Assembly: GCA_030849465.1 (NCBI GenBank) | Contig: JARVLF010000018.1 | Location: forward strand, 124,001 to 188,000 | Reading direction: 5' to 3' | DNA from: Moesziomyces globuligerus | Lineage: Eukaryota > Basidiomycota > Ustilaginomycetes > Ustilaginales > Ustilaginaceae | Length of the DNA: 64,000 nucleotides | Shown here: one piece after another, positions 30,805 through 41,642 of the stretch | Layout: every line of letters starts with the position of its first letter | Position numbering within the stretch: position 1 is the stretch's first letter | Made by a program: the position numbers and the translations under genes | The notes under the pieces: generated by a model | What the model was told of the DNA's origin: nothing | Database searches by the model: none | The model's input: the letters and a program-made list of their open reading frames with translations, nothing else

Positions 30805-30958
30805 CGCTGCACTTAGCCACAAACCTTGCGCTTGGCTCGAATCAACTCGGTCTCTCAAGTTCCAACAGCACGTGTTCTGCAAGATGCTTTTCTTCCAAAT
30901 CTGTGTCAGGATGGTGATTGCAAGGCTGGGCTAAGATGATGGCCGGGTTGGAGGGGAT

Positions 30959-33949
30959 CTAAATTTCGATGCCGGCTTGGACGAGGGCGAGGGTCATGTC
31001 GGCGTCGAGGTAGGAGGCGAGGGCGATGGTATCGGGGAGGCCTTTGCGTCTGCGGGTTTTGAGGGTGAGGTCCTTTGCGAGTGCGAGGGCAGGAGCGGGT
31101 TCGAGGGGTCTCAACTTGATCGAGTTGTCGGTCGGGCTACCGGGGACGATGGACCAGTGACTGAACATGAGGAGGCAGAAAGCCTTGCCCTGGGTAGCGA
31201 TGCGCAGATCCGTCTCGAAGCCGTTTGCGTCGATCACGGGCACATAGGCCTTGACGGTAAACAGCGTCGAGCCAGGTTTGGGCGTGTCCTGAACCACGTG
31301 CCCTCTGCGTTTGGCCAGGAGCGTATAAACGGCAGCGATGCCTTCTTGGGTCGTCTGCACCTCGACCTCGTAGATCGGCTCCATCAATCGTGGCGTCGCC
31401 ATCAGCAGCGCTGCATAGCACGCGCGACGAGCAGTGGGGATCATCTGTCCACCTCCGCGGTGCATGGGTTCCGAGGCGAGATCGGCATCGAGGATGCGGA
31501 ACTTGACGTTGCGCATCGGTTCGTCGCACAACGGCCCCTCGCGACACGCCCACCGGAAGCCCTGAACGATGCTCTCCTTGACCGCATACAAGCTCGCCTT
31601 GTCCACCTCGGAAGGCAGCGTATCGTCGACCAGGACATTAGCACCCCTCTCGCCAGGACCCCACGCCCACACGCTGCGACTCGCCAGCACGTCCCAGCCA
31701 TACCGTGTCTGCAACGCCTTGGCCAGCACCTTGGGTGGCGCATTCACATCGATCCGCCCCGCCTCAATGTCTTCGGCAAGACCCTTTTCGAGCGGCTCGC
31801 AGATGATGGTCAGTCGGTTGCGCTTGTTGGGCGTGGCTGCATCGCACTTGACCGCCGAAGTCTCGACGACGGTTTCGCAGAAGCGCACCACGGGATCCGA
31901 GACGCGCACCTCGATCCCGGCGAACAGGACGCGCAGATCGTGCAGAACGCAGTCGAGGTAGAGCTCGCCCGTACCCAGCACCACATGCTCGCCCGACTCC
32001 TCGACCTTGGTCTCGGCGAGCGGATAGCTCTTGTTGACGCGCCGCAGCGCATCCAGCATCTTGGGCAGCTCCGAAGGCACCAGCGGCTCCACGGCCACCT
32101 TGAGCACCGACTGCGTGAGGTGGTCGAGCGGCGCAAAGATGCCCACCGTCTCGGTCGGCACCGTCGACTCGACCAGCGTGCCCGTCTTGGTCAGCGAGGC
32201 GTCGATGCCCGAGAGCAGCACCCAGCTACCGGCAGGTACGCCGTCGACGGGCACCGAGTAGCGCGTCTCGCTGATCGCGGTCGATTCGATCGTAGCGGCC
32301 ACCATGTCTTCGTCGTCGTCGGCCGAGAAGCCTTCGCCGAGCACGTTGACGCGCATGCCCGCGCGCGCTGTGCCGGACATGACTCGTCCCAGCGCGCGGA
32401 ACTCGAGCGCATCCACCGTCGTGTAGAGCTTGGTCACCTGCACCACCAACGGTCCCTCGGCATCGCATGTCGCCATGGCCTCGTACGCTGCACCTGTCGT
32501 AGGCCCCGTGTAGGCATCCGCCAATCGTGCAGCCGCCGCCTCGCGCGGCGACGGCACATGATCCACAATCAGATCCACAAGCCCCTGCGCCGGCCCAAAG
32601 AACTGGTTGAGCACGATCTTGAGCAGCGGCCGCACGTCGATCTTGAACACGGCGGGCTTGAGCCGGATGCGCAGCGAAGCGAGCGTGCTGCGCAGCGACT
32701 CGGCATCCGCCGAGAGCACCGACGTGTAGATCTTGTAGAGCGGCTCGAGGATAAAGTGCACAAACGAGCGGCTCGTCTGCGGCTCCTGCGGCGTGCGCGA
32801 GAAGTTGCGCGACTCGGCGCTGTAGTAGATGTTGCCCCAGAGGCGCTGTGCGAACGCGTCCACGTCGACGCCGGCGCCGTACGTCTCGGCGTACAGCTTG
32901 GCAAAGCTGCGCAGCGTGAAGCAGTAGCCCATGTGTGCGGACGCAAAGGCGACGTTGCCGCGCTCCGGCCCGAGCTGACGCGCCGGGTTGGGGTCGATCG
33001 AGGCGATGAGGTTGTTGACCTCCTGGATCGTGTGTCGGAGCTTGTAGTACGCTTCGGTCGGCGGCAGCCTGAGCTCGAGGACGAGGCGGTCGATCTTGTT
33101 GAGCACGAGCACGATGGGCAGGTTGTGGCGTATGCAGTGCCGGACGATGTGCGCCGTATTGCACATGACGCCCTCGACGACGTCCACGACGAGCACCACG
33201 CCATCCGCCAGACGACACGCCGCCGCCACCTCGTCCTGGAAGTTGGTGTGTCCGGGCGTGTCGATGAGGTTGACCAGGTACGACTTGCGGCGCGTGCCCT
33301 CGAGCACGAGCGAGAGCGGCGCCGACTTGATCGAGATGGCGCGGTCCCGCTCGAGCGTGTGCGCGTCCGTGTAGCGTAGATGCGTGTCCATGTCGTGGTC
33401 GAGCTTGTGCGTCTCGTAGACGAGCATATCGAGCAGGCTCGTCTTGCCGTGGTGCAGGTGGCCAACGACGGCAACATTGCGCACCATGTCGGGGAAGCCC
33501 ATCAGATTGGCGAGGAAGGAGCGGTCGAAGCGCGTCTCGGGCAAGCCGTCCTCCTGAACCGCAAAGCGTCGCTCTTTTATGGGCTCAACGATAGGCACGG
33601 ACAGCGGCTGGGCGTCCTCTTCCTGCACCATGGTCTCGACATCGTCGCCATACACCTCTGCGGCGGATGGATAGTACTGCTTGTCCTCATGCAGGACGAC
33701 CGCATTCGAGGGGCCTTCATCGACGCGTATCAATTGGCGCTGAGGGATGATGTTTCCGTCCTCGTCCACCTGGATGTCGTCAAGGCGCTCATCGTCATCG
33801 TTGGCATCGTCGTAGCCCTCGAGAGGCGCCGACGGCTCGAGCGGCGGGAGCGCTTCCTGTTGCTGCTGGTAGTCGTCTCCATCTTCGGAACCAAGCTCTG
33901 AGTCTGAAAGCGGGCCGATGTAGTTGCCAAACTCGTCGTAGTCGTCCAT
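30959..33949 (-). CDS. SNU114: U5 snRNP GTPase SNU114/EFTUD2
   Basis: One exon, 996 residues. The acidic N-terminus MDDYDEFGNYIGP is diagnostic of Snu114/EFTUD2. The GTPase domain has GHLHHGKTSLLD (Lys169), DTPGHTNFQDEV and LNKIDRL; the EF2-like domains follow, with HRGGGQMIPTARRACYAALL and LMEPIYEVEVQTTQEG near the end. Snu114 works with Prp8 and Brr2 in spliceosome activation and disassembly. It is convergent with GRX5, 154 bases apart, and divergent from the sugar transporter gene. Confidence 0.97.
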   Translation of the reverse strand: MDDYDEFGNYIGPLSDSELGSEDGDDYQQQQEALPPLEPSAPLEGYDDANDDDERLDDIQVDEDGNIIPQRQLIRVDEGPSNAVVLHEDKQYYPSAAEVYGDDVETMVQEEDAQPLSVPIVEPIKERRFAVQEDGLPETRFDRSFLANLMGFPDMVRNVAVVGHLHHGKTSLLDMLVYETHKLDHDMDTHLRYTDAHTLERDRAISIKSAPLSLVLEGTRRKSYLVNLIDTPGHTNFQDEVAAACRLADGVVLVVDVVEGVMCNTAHIVRHCIRHNLPIVLVLNKIDRLVLELRLPPTEAYYKLRHTIQEVNNLIASIDPNPARQLGPERGNVAFASAHMGYCFTLRSFAKLYAETYGAGVDVDAFAQRLWGNIYYSAESRNFSRTPQEPQTSRSFVHFILEPLYKIYTSVLSADAESLRSTLASLRIRLKPAVFKIDVRPLLKIVLNQFFGPAQGLVDLIVDHVPSPREAAAARLADAYTGPTTGAAYEAMATCDAEGPLVVQVTKLYTTVDALEFRALGRVMSGTARAGMRVNVLGEGFSADDDEDMVAATIESTAISETRYSVPVDGVPAGSWVLLSGIDASLTKTGTLVESTVPTETVGIFAPLDHLTQSVLKVAVEPLVPSELPKMLDALRRVNKSYPLAETKVEESGEHVVLGTGELYLDCVLHDLRVLFAGIEVRVSDPVVRFCETVVETSAVKCDAATPNKRNRLTIICEPLEKGLAEDIEAGRIDVNAPPKVLAKALQTRYGWDVLASRSVWAWGPGERGANVLVDDTLPSEVDKASLYAVKESIVQGFRWACREGPLCDEPMRNVKFRILDADLASEPMHRGGGQMIPTARRACYAALLMATPRLMEPIYEVEVQTTQEGIAAVYTLLAKRRGHVVQDTPKPGSTLFTVKAYVPVIDANGFETDLRIATQGKAFCLLMFSHWSIVPGSPTDNSIKLRPLEPAPALALAKDLTLKTRRRKGLPDTIALASYLDADMTLALVQAGIEI

Positions 33950-34472
33950 GGTACGTGTGCAAGTGGAGTGGGCTCTGCCACGCCGTAGGCTCTAGGCTGC
34001 TCTCGTCTGGTCTGCGGTCGTTCGGCTGAACTGAATGAACGTGTCTGTGCGCAGTGAGCCGATGTTTCAGCGGACACGTATGCCGTATGTGCAGCCTGAA
34101 GTTGCTCGCTGGTCTGGGATGGGGTATAGGCGAGGCGAGTGGTGTAGGAGAGAGGCTGGAAGATGCACGACGGCAAACTTTGGCCTTCGCACCTCCCGAA
34201 TGCCGAGGAACGCGAAAAGCTCGACGATGGAGACAGGCAGGATCGAACATCGCAAATCGGACCTAAAAAACTGCAAAGCAGACCCTGGCACAACTCCTCA
34301 GCATCGAGCGGTGTGTGACGTTGCCATGCTTTCGAATTGTGCAGAGTGTGGAGGGAGAGGGAGAGGGAGGCTCATCCCACATGCAGCTCCTCACTGCCGT
34401 ACCACCATCGACTCTGGACCGCTGCGGCTTGCTTATGCACCATTCGCAAGAGATCGTCAGGCGTGCGAAAGT
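33950..34472. promoter_or_regulatory. Divergent intergenic region, SNU114 / sugar transporter
   Basis: 523 bases between outward-facing starts. The transporter frame stays open back to 34035, but that stretch (NVSVRSEPMFQRT) shows no protein character and is taken as promoter and leader. Nothing else is seen. Confidence 0.5.
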
Positions 34473-37136
34473 ATGGTAGCGGCATCCTCGCCAGCGCCCT
34501 CACCGGCGCCATCCACCGAGCATGCCGAAAGCTCGACCTCTACGCTACAGCACGGCGTCCAGTCGTTGCGCATCCAGACACCAGAGGCACCGGCCAGCCT
34601 CGATGACTTGCTCAAGTCGCCTCACAACCCTGCATTGCAACACCGCGAGCCAAGCTCCACCCTCCGCGGCGCTTCGCCCGCCGACCACCGCAGACGCAGC
34701 GGCTTTCACCTCTGGCGCACAGAGTCCGAGGACGCACGAAACGCCCGTTTACGTCGCGCTCTCGAGGCTGCCGACGCACAGGCAAATGCTCCCCCAACGC
34801 TCGCCGACCGTATCCGCGCCCCCTTTCAGAGCATATCAACGCGCTTAGGCTCCGCTCTACACTGCAGTCTGTACCGTCGCGTCTCGCTCCCGCACGATCA
34901 GCCGCCAAACTCGCCCTCCTCCCGCCACGCCGCCCCCGCCGCTTCTCTCCATCCACCTAGGCTCACCAGGCTCGGTCTCATCGTCCTCACGCTCAGCCTT
35001 GCCGGTGCGCAGCTCGCATGGACGCTCGAGCTCGCCTACGGTACTCCTTACCTCCTCTCGCTCGGTCTCAGCGAACAGAGCACCAGCCTCGTTTGGCTCG
35101 CCGGGCCCCTCAGCGGCCTCGTCGCCCAGCCCGTCGTCGGCTCGCTCTCCGACCATTCCACCTCCTCCTTTCGCCGCCGCAAGTACATGATCATCTCAGC
35201 CACCCTACTCACCCTCTCCACCCTCACCCTCGCCTACTCGGTGCCCATCTCCACCACCCTCGTCGACCTCCTCGGCGGGGGCTTGGCCAACTGGGACCCG
35301 CATCGCCACGAATTAGTCCACTCCACCACCCAGGCCATCTCGGTACTCGCCTTCTGGGTGCTCGACTTTGCGCTCAACGGTCTCCAGGCGGCCTCTCGCG
35401 CGCTCATCCTCGATACCGCGCCCTCCGACCAGCAGACGATCGCCAATGCCTGGCAGGGCAGGATGACGCATGCAGGCAACGTTGTAGGCTATCTCTGCGG
35501 CTGGGTCGACCTCGCCAGCTGGAGCGGGCTCCGCTGGCTCGGCGGGGGTCAGTTCCGCCGATTCGCCATGATCTCGCTGCTCGCCATGATCTCGTGCGTA
35601 AGCGTCACCATCGCCTGCATCGACGAGTCGCCCTCCGATCCCCGGCATGTGCATTCGGCTGGACGCGCATCGCCGTGCGCCTCAGCCTGGCGCAAGTGCA
35701 GGCAGACCATCGACGACGTCTGGCACGCCATCCGCAGGCTGCCAAGATCGGTACGCAGGGTGTGCCTTGTCCAGCTCTTCGCCTTCATGGGCTGGTTCCC
35801 CTTCCTCTTCTACAGCACCACCTACGTCGTCCAGATCGCGCAGTACCAACGTGCACTCAAGCGACACGTGTCGCACGACGCGCTCGCAGCAGTCATGGCC
35901 GATAGCGACGCAGGCGGCGGCCGTGCGAGCTCGGATCGGGATGCGGAGCGCGGCTCTTTTGCCATGCTGCTCTTCGCCGTCGTCTCGCTCGTCTCGGGCG
36001 CGCTGCTGCCCTACCTCGCCCTGGCGGGCGAAGATGACCATCGCGCGCACAAGGGTCCGCAGCGCGGTACCGATGCGAGCGGGTCTGAGTCGCCTCTGCA
36101 TCTTGACCTTGCCGGTGCAGACGGCGAAGCGCAGAGACGGGGGTCCGTGGAGGCCGAGAAGCTTTCGCGTGCCAAACGCATCGCTCGCGGGGTGAGGGAG
36201 GGCTTGACGCTGCGCACGTTTTGGACGCTGGCGTCGATCACGTTTGCGCTGCTCATGCTCGTCGGCACGGCGTGGGCGTCGACGGTCGAGCAGGCGACGC
36301 TGGTCATTGCGCTTGTCGGACTACCGTGGAGCGTGGCTGCGTGGGCGCCATTTGCCATGGTGGGCGAGTTCGTTCGCGAGGCCGAGGATGGTGCGTCGCC
36401 GTTCGAGTTCGACGAGGATCATTGGAGTCCATCGCGGACGCGGGCGCGTTGGGTGCACAAGCAGCGCCGCGAAAGCATCCGTCAATCTGCCAGCCACGGT
36501 ATCACCTCGCCCATGTCGGACGCTACAGCACGCTCGACGTTCAAGTACATCGATGAGGCGTCGCCGAGTCGTCGGGCGAGTCTGCGTAGCCCCGTGCGAG
36601 GAGAGCAGGATGCGAGGCAGAGGATTGCGGCGTCGCTGGTCGAGTGTGCATCCCTTCCGCATGCGGTGGACGATGATGATGCGGAAAGTCTGGATGGGTT
36701 CCCTATGGGCAGGGGAGAGTATGGCGAGGGGGAGACGGAGCATGGTGCAAGGGGAACCGGTGGTGCAGGGACGATTCTGGGCATCCACAATCTGGCCATC
36801 GTGGCGCCGCAGTTCGTCGTGGCCATCATCGCCTCGTTGATCTTTAGCGCCGTGCACACTTCGCACAACAAGATCCACCTCGTCCTTGGCCAAGGTCCAC
36901 TCGCAGCCCTCGGACCGTTGGTGTTCCAGGCGGCTCTGGGCGACCATCAGCACGGCGACGGTGCGGACGCGGTGGCCAATCCTGCAGAGGGCACCGTCTG
37001 GGTCTTGAGGTTCGGAGGCGCCATGGCCATGCTAGCTGCTGCCGTCACCAGGTTCGTCCCCCTCACGCTCAGCGAACGCACCAAACGCTTCGACAGCTCC
37101 CCGACCCACTACGACGACACCGAGTCGCCTCTGTAA
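34473..37136 (+). CDS. SUT/SLC45-like sugar transporter (GPH, MFS superfamily)
   Basis: One exon, 887 residues, start MVAASSPAPSPAPS. After a 165-residue hydrophilic N-terminus come the membrane segments (first at LIVLTLSLAGAQLAWTLELAYGTPYLL). The signature GPLSGLVAQPVVGSLSDHSTSSFRRRK matches the sucrose/glucoside:H+ symporter group of plant SUTs, SLC45 and S. pombe Sut1. The second half begins near residue 580 (LRTFWTLASITFALLM), and SVAAWAPFAMVGEFV follows. Long cytosolic loops are predicted at about 475-580 and 640-765. Inferred: proton-coupled uptake of sucrose, maltose or a related sugar. It is convergent with TSR4, 156 bases apart. Confidence 0.88.
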   Translation: MVAASSPAPSPAPSTEHAESSTSTLQHGVQSLRIQTPEAPASLDDLLKSPHNPALQHREPSSTLRGASPADHRRRSGFHLWRTESEDARNARLRRALEAADAQANAPPTLADRIRAPFQSISTRLGSALHCSLYRRVSLPHDQPPNSPSSRHAAPAASLHPPRLTRLGLIVLTLSLAGAQLAWTLELAYGTPYLLSLGLSEQSTSLVWLAGPLSGLVAQPVVGSLSDHSTSSFRRRKYMIISATLLTLSTLTLAYSVPISTTLVDLLGGGLANWDPHRHELVHSTTQAISVLAFWVLDFALNGLQAASRALILDTAPSDQQTIANAWQGRMTHAGNVVGYLCGWVDLASWSGLRWLGGGQFRRFAMISLLAMISCVSVTIACIDESPSDPRHVHSAGRASPCASAWRKCRQTIDDVWHAIRRLPRSVRRVCLVQLFAFMGWFPFLFYSTTYVVQIAQYQRALKRHVSHDALAAVMADSDAGGGRASSDRDAERGSFAMLLFAVVSLVSGALLPYLALAGEDDHRAHKGPQRGTDASGSESPLHLDLAGADGEAQRRGSVEAEKLSRAKRIARGVREGLTLRTFWTLASITFALLMLVGTAWASTVEQATLVIALVGLPWSVAAWAPFAMVGEFVREAEDGASPFEFDEDHWSPSRTRARWVHKQRRESIRQSASHGITSPMSDATARSTFKYIDEASPSRRASLRSPVRGEQDARQRIAASLVECASLPHAVDDDDAESLDGFPMGRGEYGEGETEHGARGTGGAGTILGIHNLAIVAPQFVVAIIASLIFSAVHTSHNKIHLVLGQGPLAALGPLVFQAALGDHQHGDGADAVANPAEGTVWVLRFGGAMAMLAAAVTRFVPLTLSERTKRFDSSPTHYDDTESPL

Positions 37137-37292
37137 CACCTCAACCACCACGGACCAAACCCTCCGCATGCTCTTGTGGACGAAACGAAACGATAAGAAT
37201 GCAATGCATGACAATGGTGTGTGTGAGGGTACAAGTACAATTAAATGCGATGAAAGCAGGGCGGAGATGGCAGAGATGAATGCAGAAAAGGG

Positions 37293-39085
37293 TTAGGCTT
37301 CGTCTTCGAACTGGGCGAGGATGAGTTCGTGCTTTGCACACTCGTCGGCGCCCTGCGGAGGGGGGACGCAGTCCTTGCTGCAGACAAAGATGAAGGCGGT
37401 GCTCCACACCAATCCGGTCCTGGCGTCTAGGGGCGCTGACTGCTTGTTGGACTCGCTCGGCAGACGTCGACCGAGCGCCTGCTCGATGGTCCTCTTCCTC
37501 GCCTCCTCGCTGTCCGTCGTTTCGGCGCCCGGCACAGCATCGACCGAACCATCAGCCGCCTGGATCTGGTGCGCACGCAGCAGGTTGATGAGGTTCGGCA
37601 TGAGTTGCGCCTCGAACACGCGCTCGGCGCCGCAGTCGGGACAAGGCGGCACCGCGCGTGCCGAGAAGCTCCTCTCCCCCACCGCCGCACCAGGACCAAA
37701 CTGCGCCTTGGTCACCGCGACCGCTTCGCCCGCCCGAGGCTGGTGCTTGGGCCACAGCAGATCGTAAACGGCGCCCTTGGCGTGGAACGCAATCGGCTCG
37801 CCCGCAAACTCGTAGCGCACCGCCTGGCGCGGCTCGAGCTGAACGCGCTTGAGGAAGCGCTCAAACGTATCGTCGATGCCGTCGAGCAGCATCTTCTCGT
37901 AGCCCTCCTTGGCAAACCCCTTGAGGTCCGCATCGTCGACCGAGGCCATCGCGCCCGACTGCGACGCCGCCTTGAGCATCTCGGCCTCCTGCTTCGAGAG
38001 CTTCTTGGACGCTGCCGACGACGACGAAGGCTCCGGGATCGTGTTGAGGTACAGCGCCGGATAGCGCGTCGCCTCGTCGACCCAGTCCGAACCCGAGACC
38101 GGCGCTGCAGCGGCAATGTCCGACTTGAGCGCGAGCTCTTCCGCCAGTCGCTCGCTTTCCGACTCCTCGTCGTCCTCCGAGCCCTTGTCGTCCGAGTCTT
38201 CCTCAGACTCCTCCGCCTCAGCAGCGGGGATGGTCGATTCGGAGGAAGGTGCAGTCGCGGCCGGTGCGGCGAAAGGGTTGTCAGCGCTGTTGCCGAACAG
38301 CATGCCTCCCAATCCGCCCGCAGCGCCAGCAGCTGGTGCGGCGAAGGGGTTGAGCTTCGCACGCTCCTCCTGCTCCTGCTTGGCCTTGGCCGCGGCAGCC
38401 TCGCGCTCCTTCTTGGCCTGCTCGCGCGCCTCGCGCCGCGCCTTCTGCTTCTCCAGCTTGGCCGCCCAGCGGCGGTTGAACTTGAGCGTGCGCATCACGC
38501 GGAGTCTGTGTAACGAATGCAGGATCGGGGAACAAGACATGGATGTCAGTCGGCCGATCGCCACGATAGCACGGAGCGGTGCTCGCTGGAGCGCAGCGGG
38601 GAAGGGCGGTTTGCGTTTGGGCATCATTGTTAAAAAGCTCGGTTGTCAAAGTTGTTATTCTTTTCAGAGCCCGAAGGGGCGTCAAGTGAAGAAATTGAAA
38701 CTAATCCTGTGCCCGCACGCAAACCGCCGTCCGTTTGTCGACCCGACTCTGAAGGAACTTACGAAGAGACGTCCTTGCGCTGGCACGCGGGTCGTGCGCA
38801 GCCCCAGACGAGGAGGCATCGGTCGTAGGGCGACTCGACGAGCGGCGCAAAGATCTGGACGAGGAGCTGCATCTGCTGCTTGCACGAGCCACACTGCGCC
38901 GACTCGCTTGGCGGAGTCGCCTTCATGGGGAGCCAGGCGGGACGGCCGCCGATGCGCGAGACCAGCGGGTTGGCCGCATCCTCGGCCTCGAGAGGTCCGT
39001 CGGCCAGGCCAAGCTGGACATCGGAAGCCTCAAACTCGGAGCCTGAGTCCGAGTCGTAGCCGTCGTCAGAAGGTGGTCGCGGCAT
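37293..39085 (-). CDS. TSR4: TSR4 / PDCD2-like ribosomal-protein chaperone
   Basis: Exon 1 39085-38763 and exon 2 38505-37293 give 511 residues, joined across a 257-base intron within SSLRVMRTLKFNRRW. The N-terminal part has LGLADGPLE, GGRPAWLP, CGSCKQQMQLLVQIFAPL and WGCARPACQRKD, the zinc-binding motif of PDCD2/Tsr4. The middle is charged (Lys/Arg-rich 130-160, then acidic). The C-terminal PDCD2 domain has DLLWPKHQ, PPCPDCGAERVFEAQLMPNLINLL and ends FVCSKDCVPP. Known: Tsr4/PDCD2 bind nascent uS5 (Rps2) and help make the 40S subunit. Confidence 0.92.
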
Positions 39086-40465
39086 CTACACGCAGAGCAA
39101 AGCAAGGCGGACGCACAAAGAGTCAGTCCAGACTGCAACTAGGTCGGCGCGTGTGCTCGCAGTCACGAGGATGGGAAATGTCAGGAGTAGGTAGCCTAGG
39201 GTTGTAAGCATAGAGGCCCACAGGCGTCTCGCCGAAGCTCAACGTGCCTCCCGTGTATATTGGGACTCTAAGACTCGTCATCTAGTTGTTGTCATCATTT
39301 TGGGAGGGGCCTGCGGGCAGGTGAAGGGAGAGGAAGCGAGCGGATGGAGTGGAATACGTACGATGTGTGTATGGGTGGGTGATCGAGTGTTCTGAAAGCA
39401 AGTCTCAGAACGGGTATATGGGAGGGGAATCGATGGGGAGAAGAAGGAAGCCTGCGCGGAAGAGGCGGAAGCTTTAGGCTCGCTGACAGAAAAAAAAATG
39501 CTGGCAGGCACACGACTAAGAAAAACTGCGGGAAACGCACATTTTTTCGACCTTGCAATTTCGAGATGAAAAATCAGCGAGTAGATGTTTTGGCCTAACA
39601 CTTGCGGACCAAAATTAATCGATCACCAGCCTGCCAACATCCACGCGCTTGACGTTGCGGCTGCTGCAACTCGTCATGGGCCAGTGGCCGTCAGAAGAAA
39701 GTGGCACAGATAGCCAAAGCTGGGCGGTAACACCAAGCTCCGCGGCAACGTCAGTCAAATGGAAGGCTGTGGGCTGGTGAAGCTGCGGACGTGCACTCGT
39801 TGCGTGGATCTGCTTTGAATGGCACATAGAAGTGCAAGTTCGCGGCATGAGCAGTCATGGAGGCCATGCTTCCGAGCCCTTTGCGCGGACTCACACACAC
39901 ACGCATCAGATGGAAGAAGAGACAGCATCGGAGGATCATGCCAGTGACGGATGGTCCGACGGTCAAGGCGGTCTGTGGATGTGAGCTGCTGTTGCGGTTC
40001 GGCCGTGTGTTGCTGGTCAAGCGGCGGCGACCGTTGGAAATCTCCACATTTATTGGTTGAGCGCTGAGCCGCAACGATCCCAGAATCAGACGCTGCGACG
40101 CGGAGCCAAAGGTCTGCACGGAAGTGCCGAATTCCACCGCCCACGCTCACGGAATCGAGACGCAGAGCCATCGGATCGGCAAGCTCTCTGCGCCATCCAT
40201 CGAAGCACGACTTCGGCTCTTCCTCCTCCTCCTCCTCCCCTACCTTGATCCTGCTACATCGCTTCAAGTCGTCTTTCGGCTCGTTCCATCGGCATCCACG
40301 GCACCGCGCTACGCATTCGTCCGACTCTGCCTATCGTTCTCAAACCAAACGGCACTCGTTGACACTCGGGCATCCCGACAGCTCGAACTTCATATCGTCG
40401 CAACCCGCACGTCCCTCCCTCCACACATCCGTCCATCCTCCGATCCCCCCGAAAACTTGCCCATC
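39086..40465. promoter_or_regulatory. Divergent intergenic region, TSR4 / ERV14
   Basis: 1.38 kb between outward-facing starts, visibly less GC-rich at 39480-39620. No gene with family character was found. Splice-like AG/GT signals in the second half could mark a leader of ERV14. Confidence 0.4.
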
Positions 40466-41312
40466 ATGTCTGGCGAAGGTACGCACATCTCTCCCTGCCT
40501 CAGATCGCGCAGCAGCCCGCCTCGCCCTAGCGCAGGGCCAGCCGCCATCCGCCGCCTTCGACCTTGCTACTCACACCATCTGCTTCCTCTCTCCTTTGCT
40601 GCCCGCGATTGCCTCCGTGCACGCTGTCCACTTCTATGGTCTGCGCATCGACCGCGGCCATGATGCTCTGCTGCTCCGTGGCCCTGCATCGTGCAATCAT
40701 CACGCCTCTTCGCACTCATGCATTGCAACATCGCAGGTTGGCTCTTCCTCTTGTCGGTCCTGCTCTCGGCGGTCCTCCTCTTCACCATGGTCTTCTTCGT
40801 ACGTGTCTCCAAGTACATGCTCCTTGGTCCCTCCGTCCATCAGCAGCTGACCCGAGTCCTTTCGCCCTTGCATCGTGTCGTCTTGCGCATCTCAGATCAT
40901 CATGTTCTCCGACTTGGAATGCGACTACATCAACCCCATCGACCTCTGCAACAAGCTCAACCAGGTACGCCTCTCTTCACCTCTCCGCGCATCGCTGCAT
41001 CCATGAGTACTTGCTGACATTGCTTTCTTTTGCTTGCTCCAGTTCATCCTACCCGAGATGGCGGCACACGCGGTGCTGACGCTCTTTTTCCTGCTCAGCG
41101 GCCAGTGGCTCGCGTTCCTGCTCAACGCACCGCTCGTCGCCTTCAACGTCAACAAGGTCATGAACAAGAACCACACGCTCGACGCGACAGAAATCTTCCG
41201 CACGCTCTCGGCGCACAAGAAACAGTGCTTCATCAAGCTCGGCTTCTACCTCGTCAGCTTCTTCTACTACCTCTACAGGATGATCCTCGCCCTCATCGCC
41301 GACACTGAATGA
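40466..41312 (+). CDS. ERV14: ERV14/cornichon COPII cargo receptor
   Basis: Four exons, 40466-40478, 40737-40798, 40896-40964 and 41043-41312, give 137 residues. Exon 1 codes only MSGE plus one base. The family pattern is complete: a first membrane segment (GWLFLLSVLLSAVLLFTMVFF), IIMFSDLECDYINPIDLCNKLNQ, then FLLSGQWLAFLLNAPLVAFN, NKNHTLDATEIFRTL and a final hydrophobic segment ending LALIADTE. Erv14 loads membrane cargo into COPII vesicles at the ER. The splice sites of all three introns (258, 97 and 78 bases) keep frame. Confidence 0.93.
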
Positions 41313-41642
41313 GCCTACCGCTCACAAGAGACAGCAGCCTCGTCCTTCGCCTCGCCGCCGTTCTGTGCGCAACCGGTCGAGCGCATCGGCGTCGCAAACT
41401 CTCATGCCATCGTCCATCCTCGTCTGTTTCCATCCCTTTTCCCACCTGTATCAAACTTTCAATACCAAACTTGTACTTGCCTCTCGTCCGACCGACTCGC
41501 TCTCTCCGTCCCACGGTCATGCAGCATCGCGCTTGGCCACCTGGTGGCAACGCCCGTGCCACTGGCGCGACGTCAAGCTGAATTCTTGGCTCACATTCCA
41601 CTTCTGTTGATTCTGTACAAGGGACTGGGGGTTCGGAGAACT
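41313..41642. other. Convergent 3' region, ERV14 / lamA-like
   Basis: 330 bases between two stop codons; it should hold both 3' UTRs. Nothing recognisable. Confidence 0.5.

Noticed and set aside
30977..33379. 800-codon open frame antisense to SNU114
   Set aside because: Mirror of a well-conserved GTPase gene; no protein character.
34035..34472. N-terminal extension of the sugar transporter
   Set aside because: The frame is open but the sequence lacks protein character and overlaps the SNU114 promoter side; ATG 34473 is preferred.
39615..39848. Short minus-strand frame in the TSR4/ERV14 gap
   Set aside because: Looks mildly protein-like (VAAELGVTAQLWLS) but has no splice partner, start context or family; could be a remnant, not supported.
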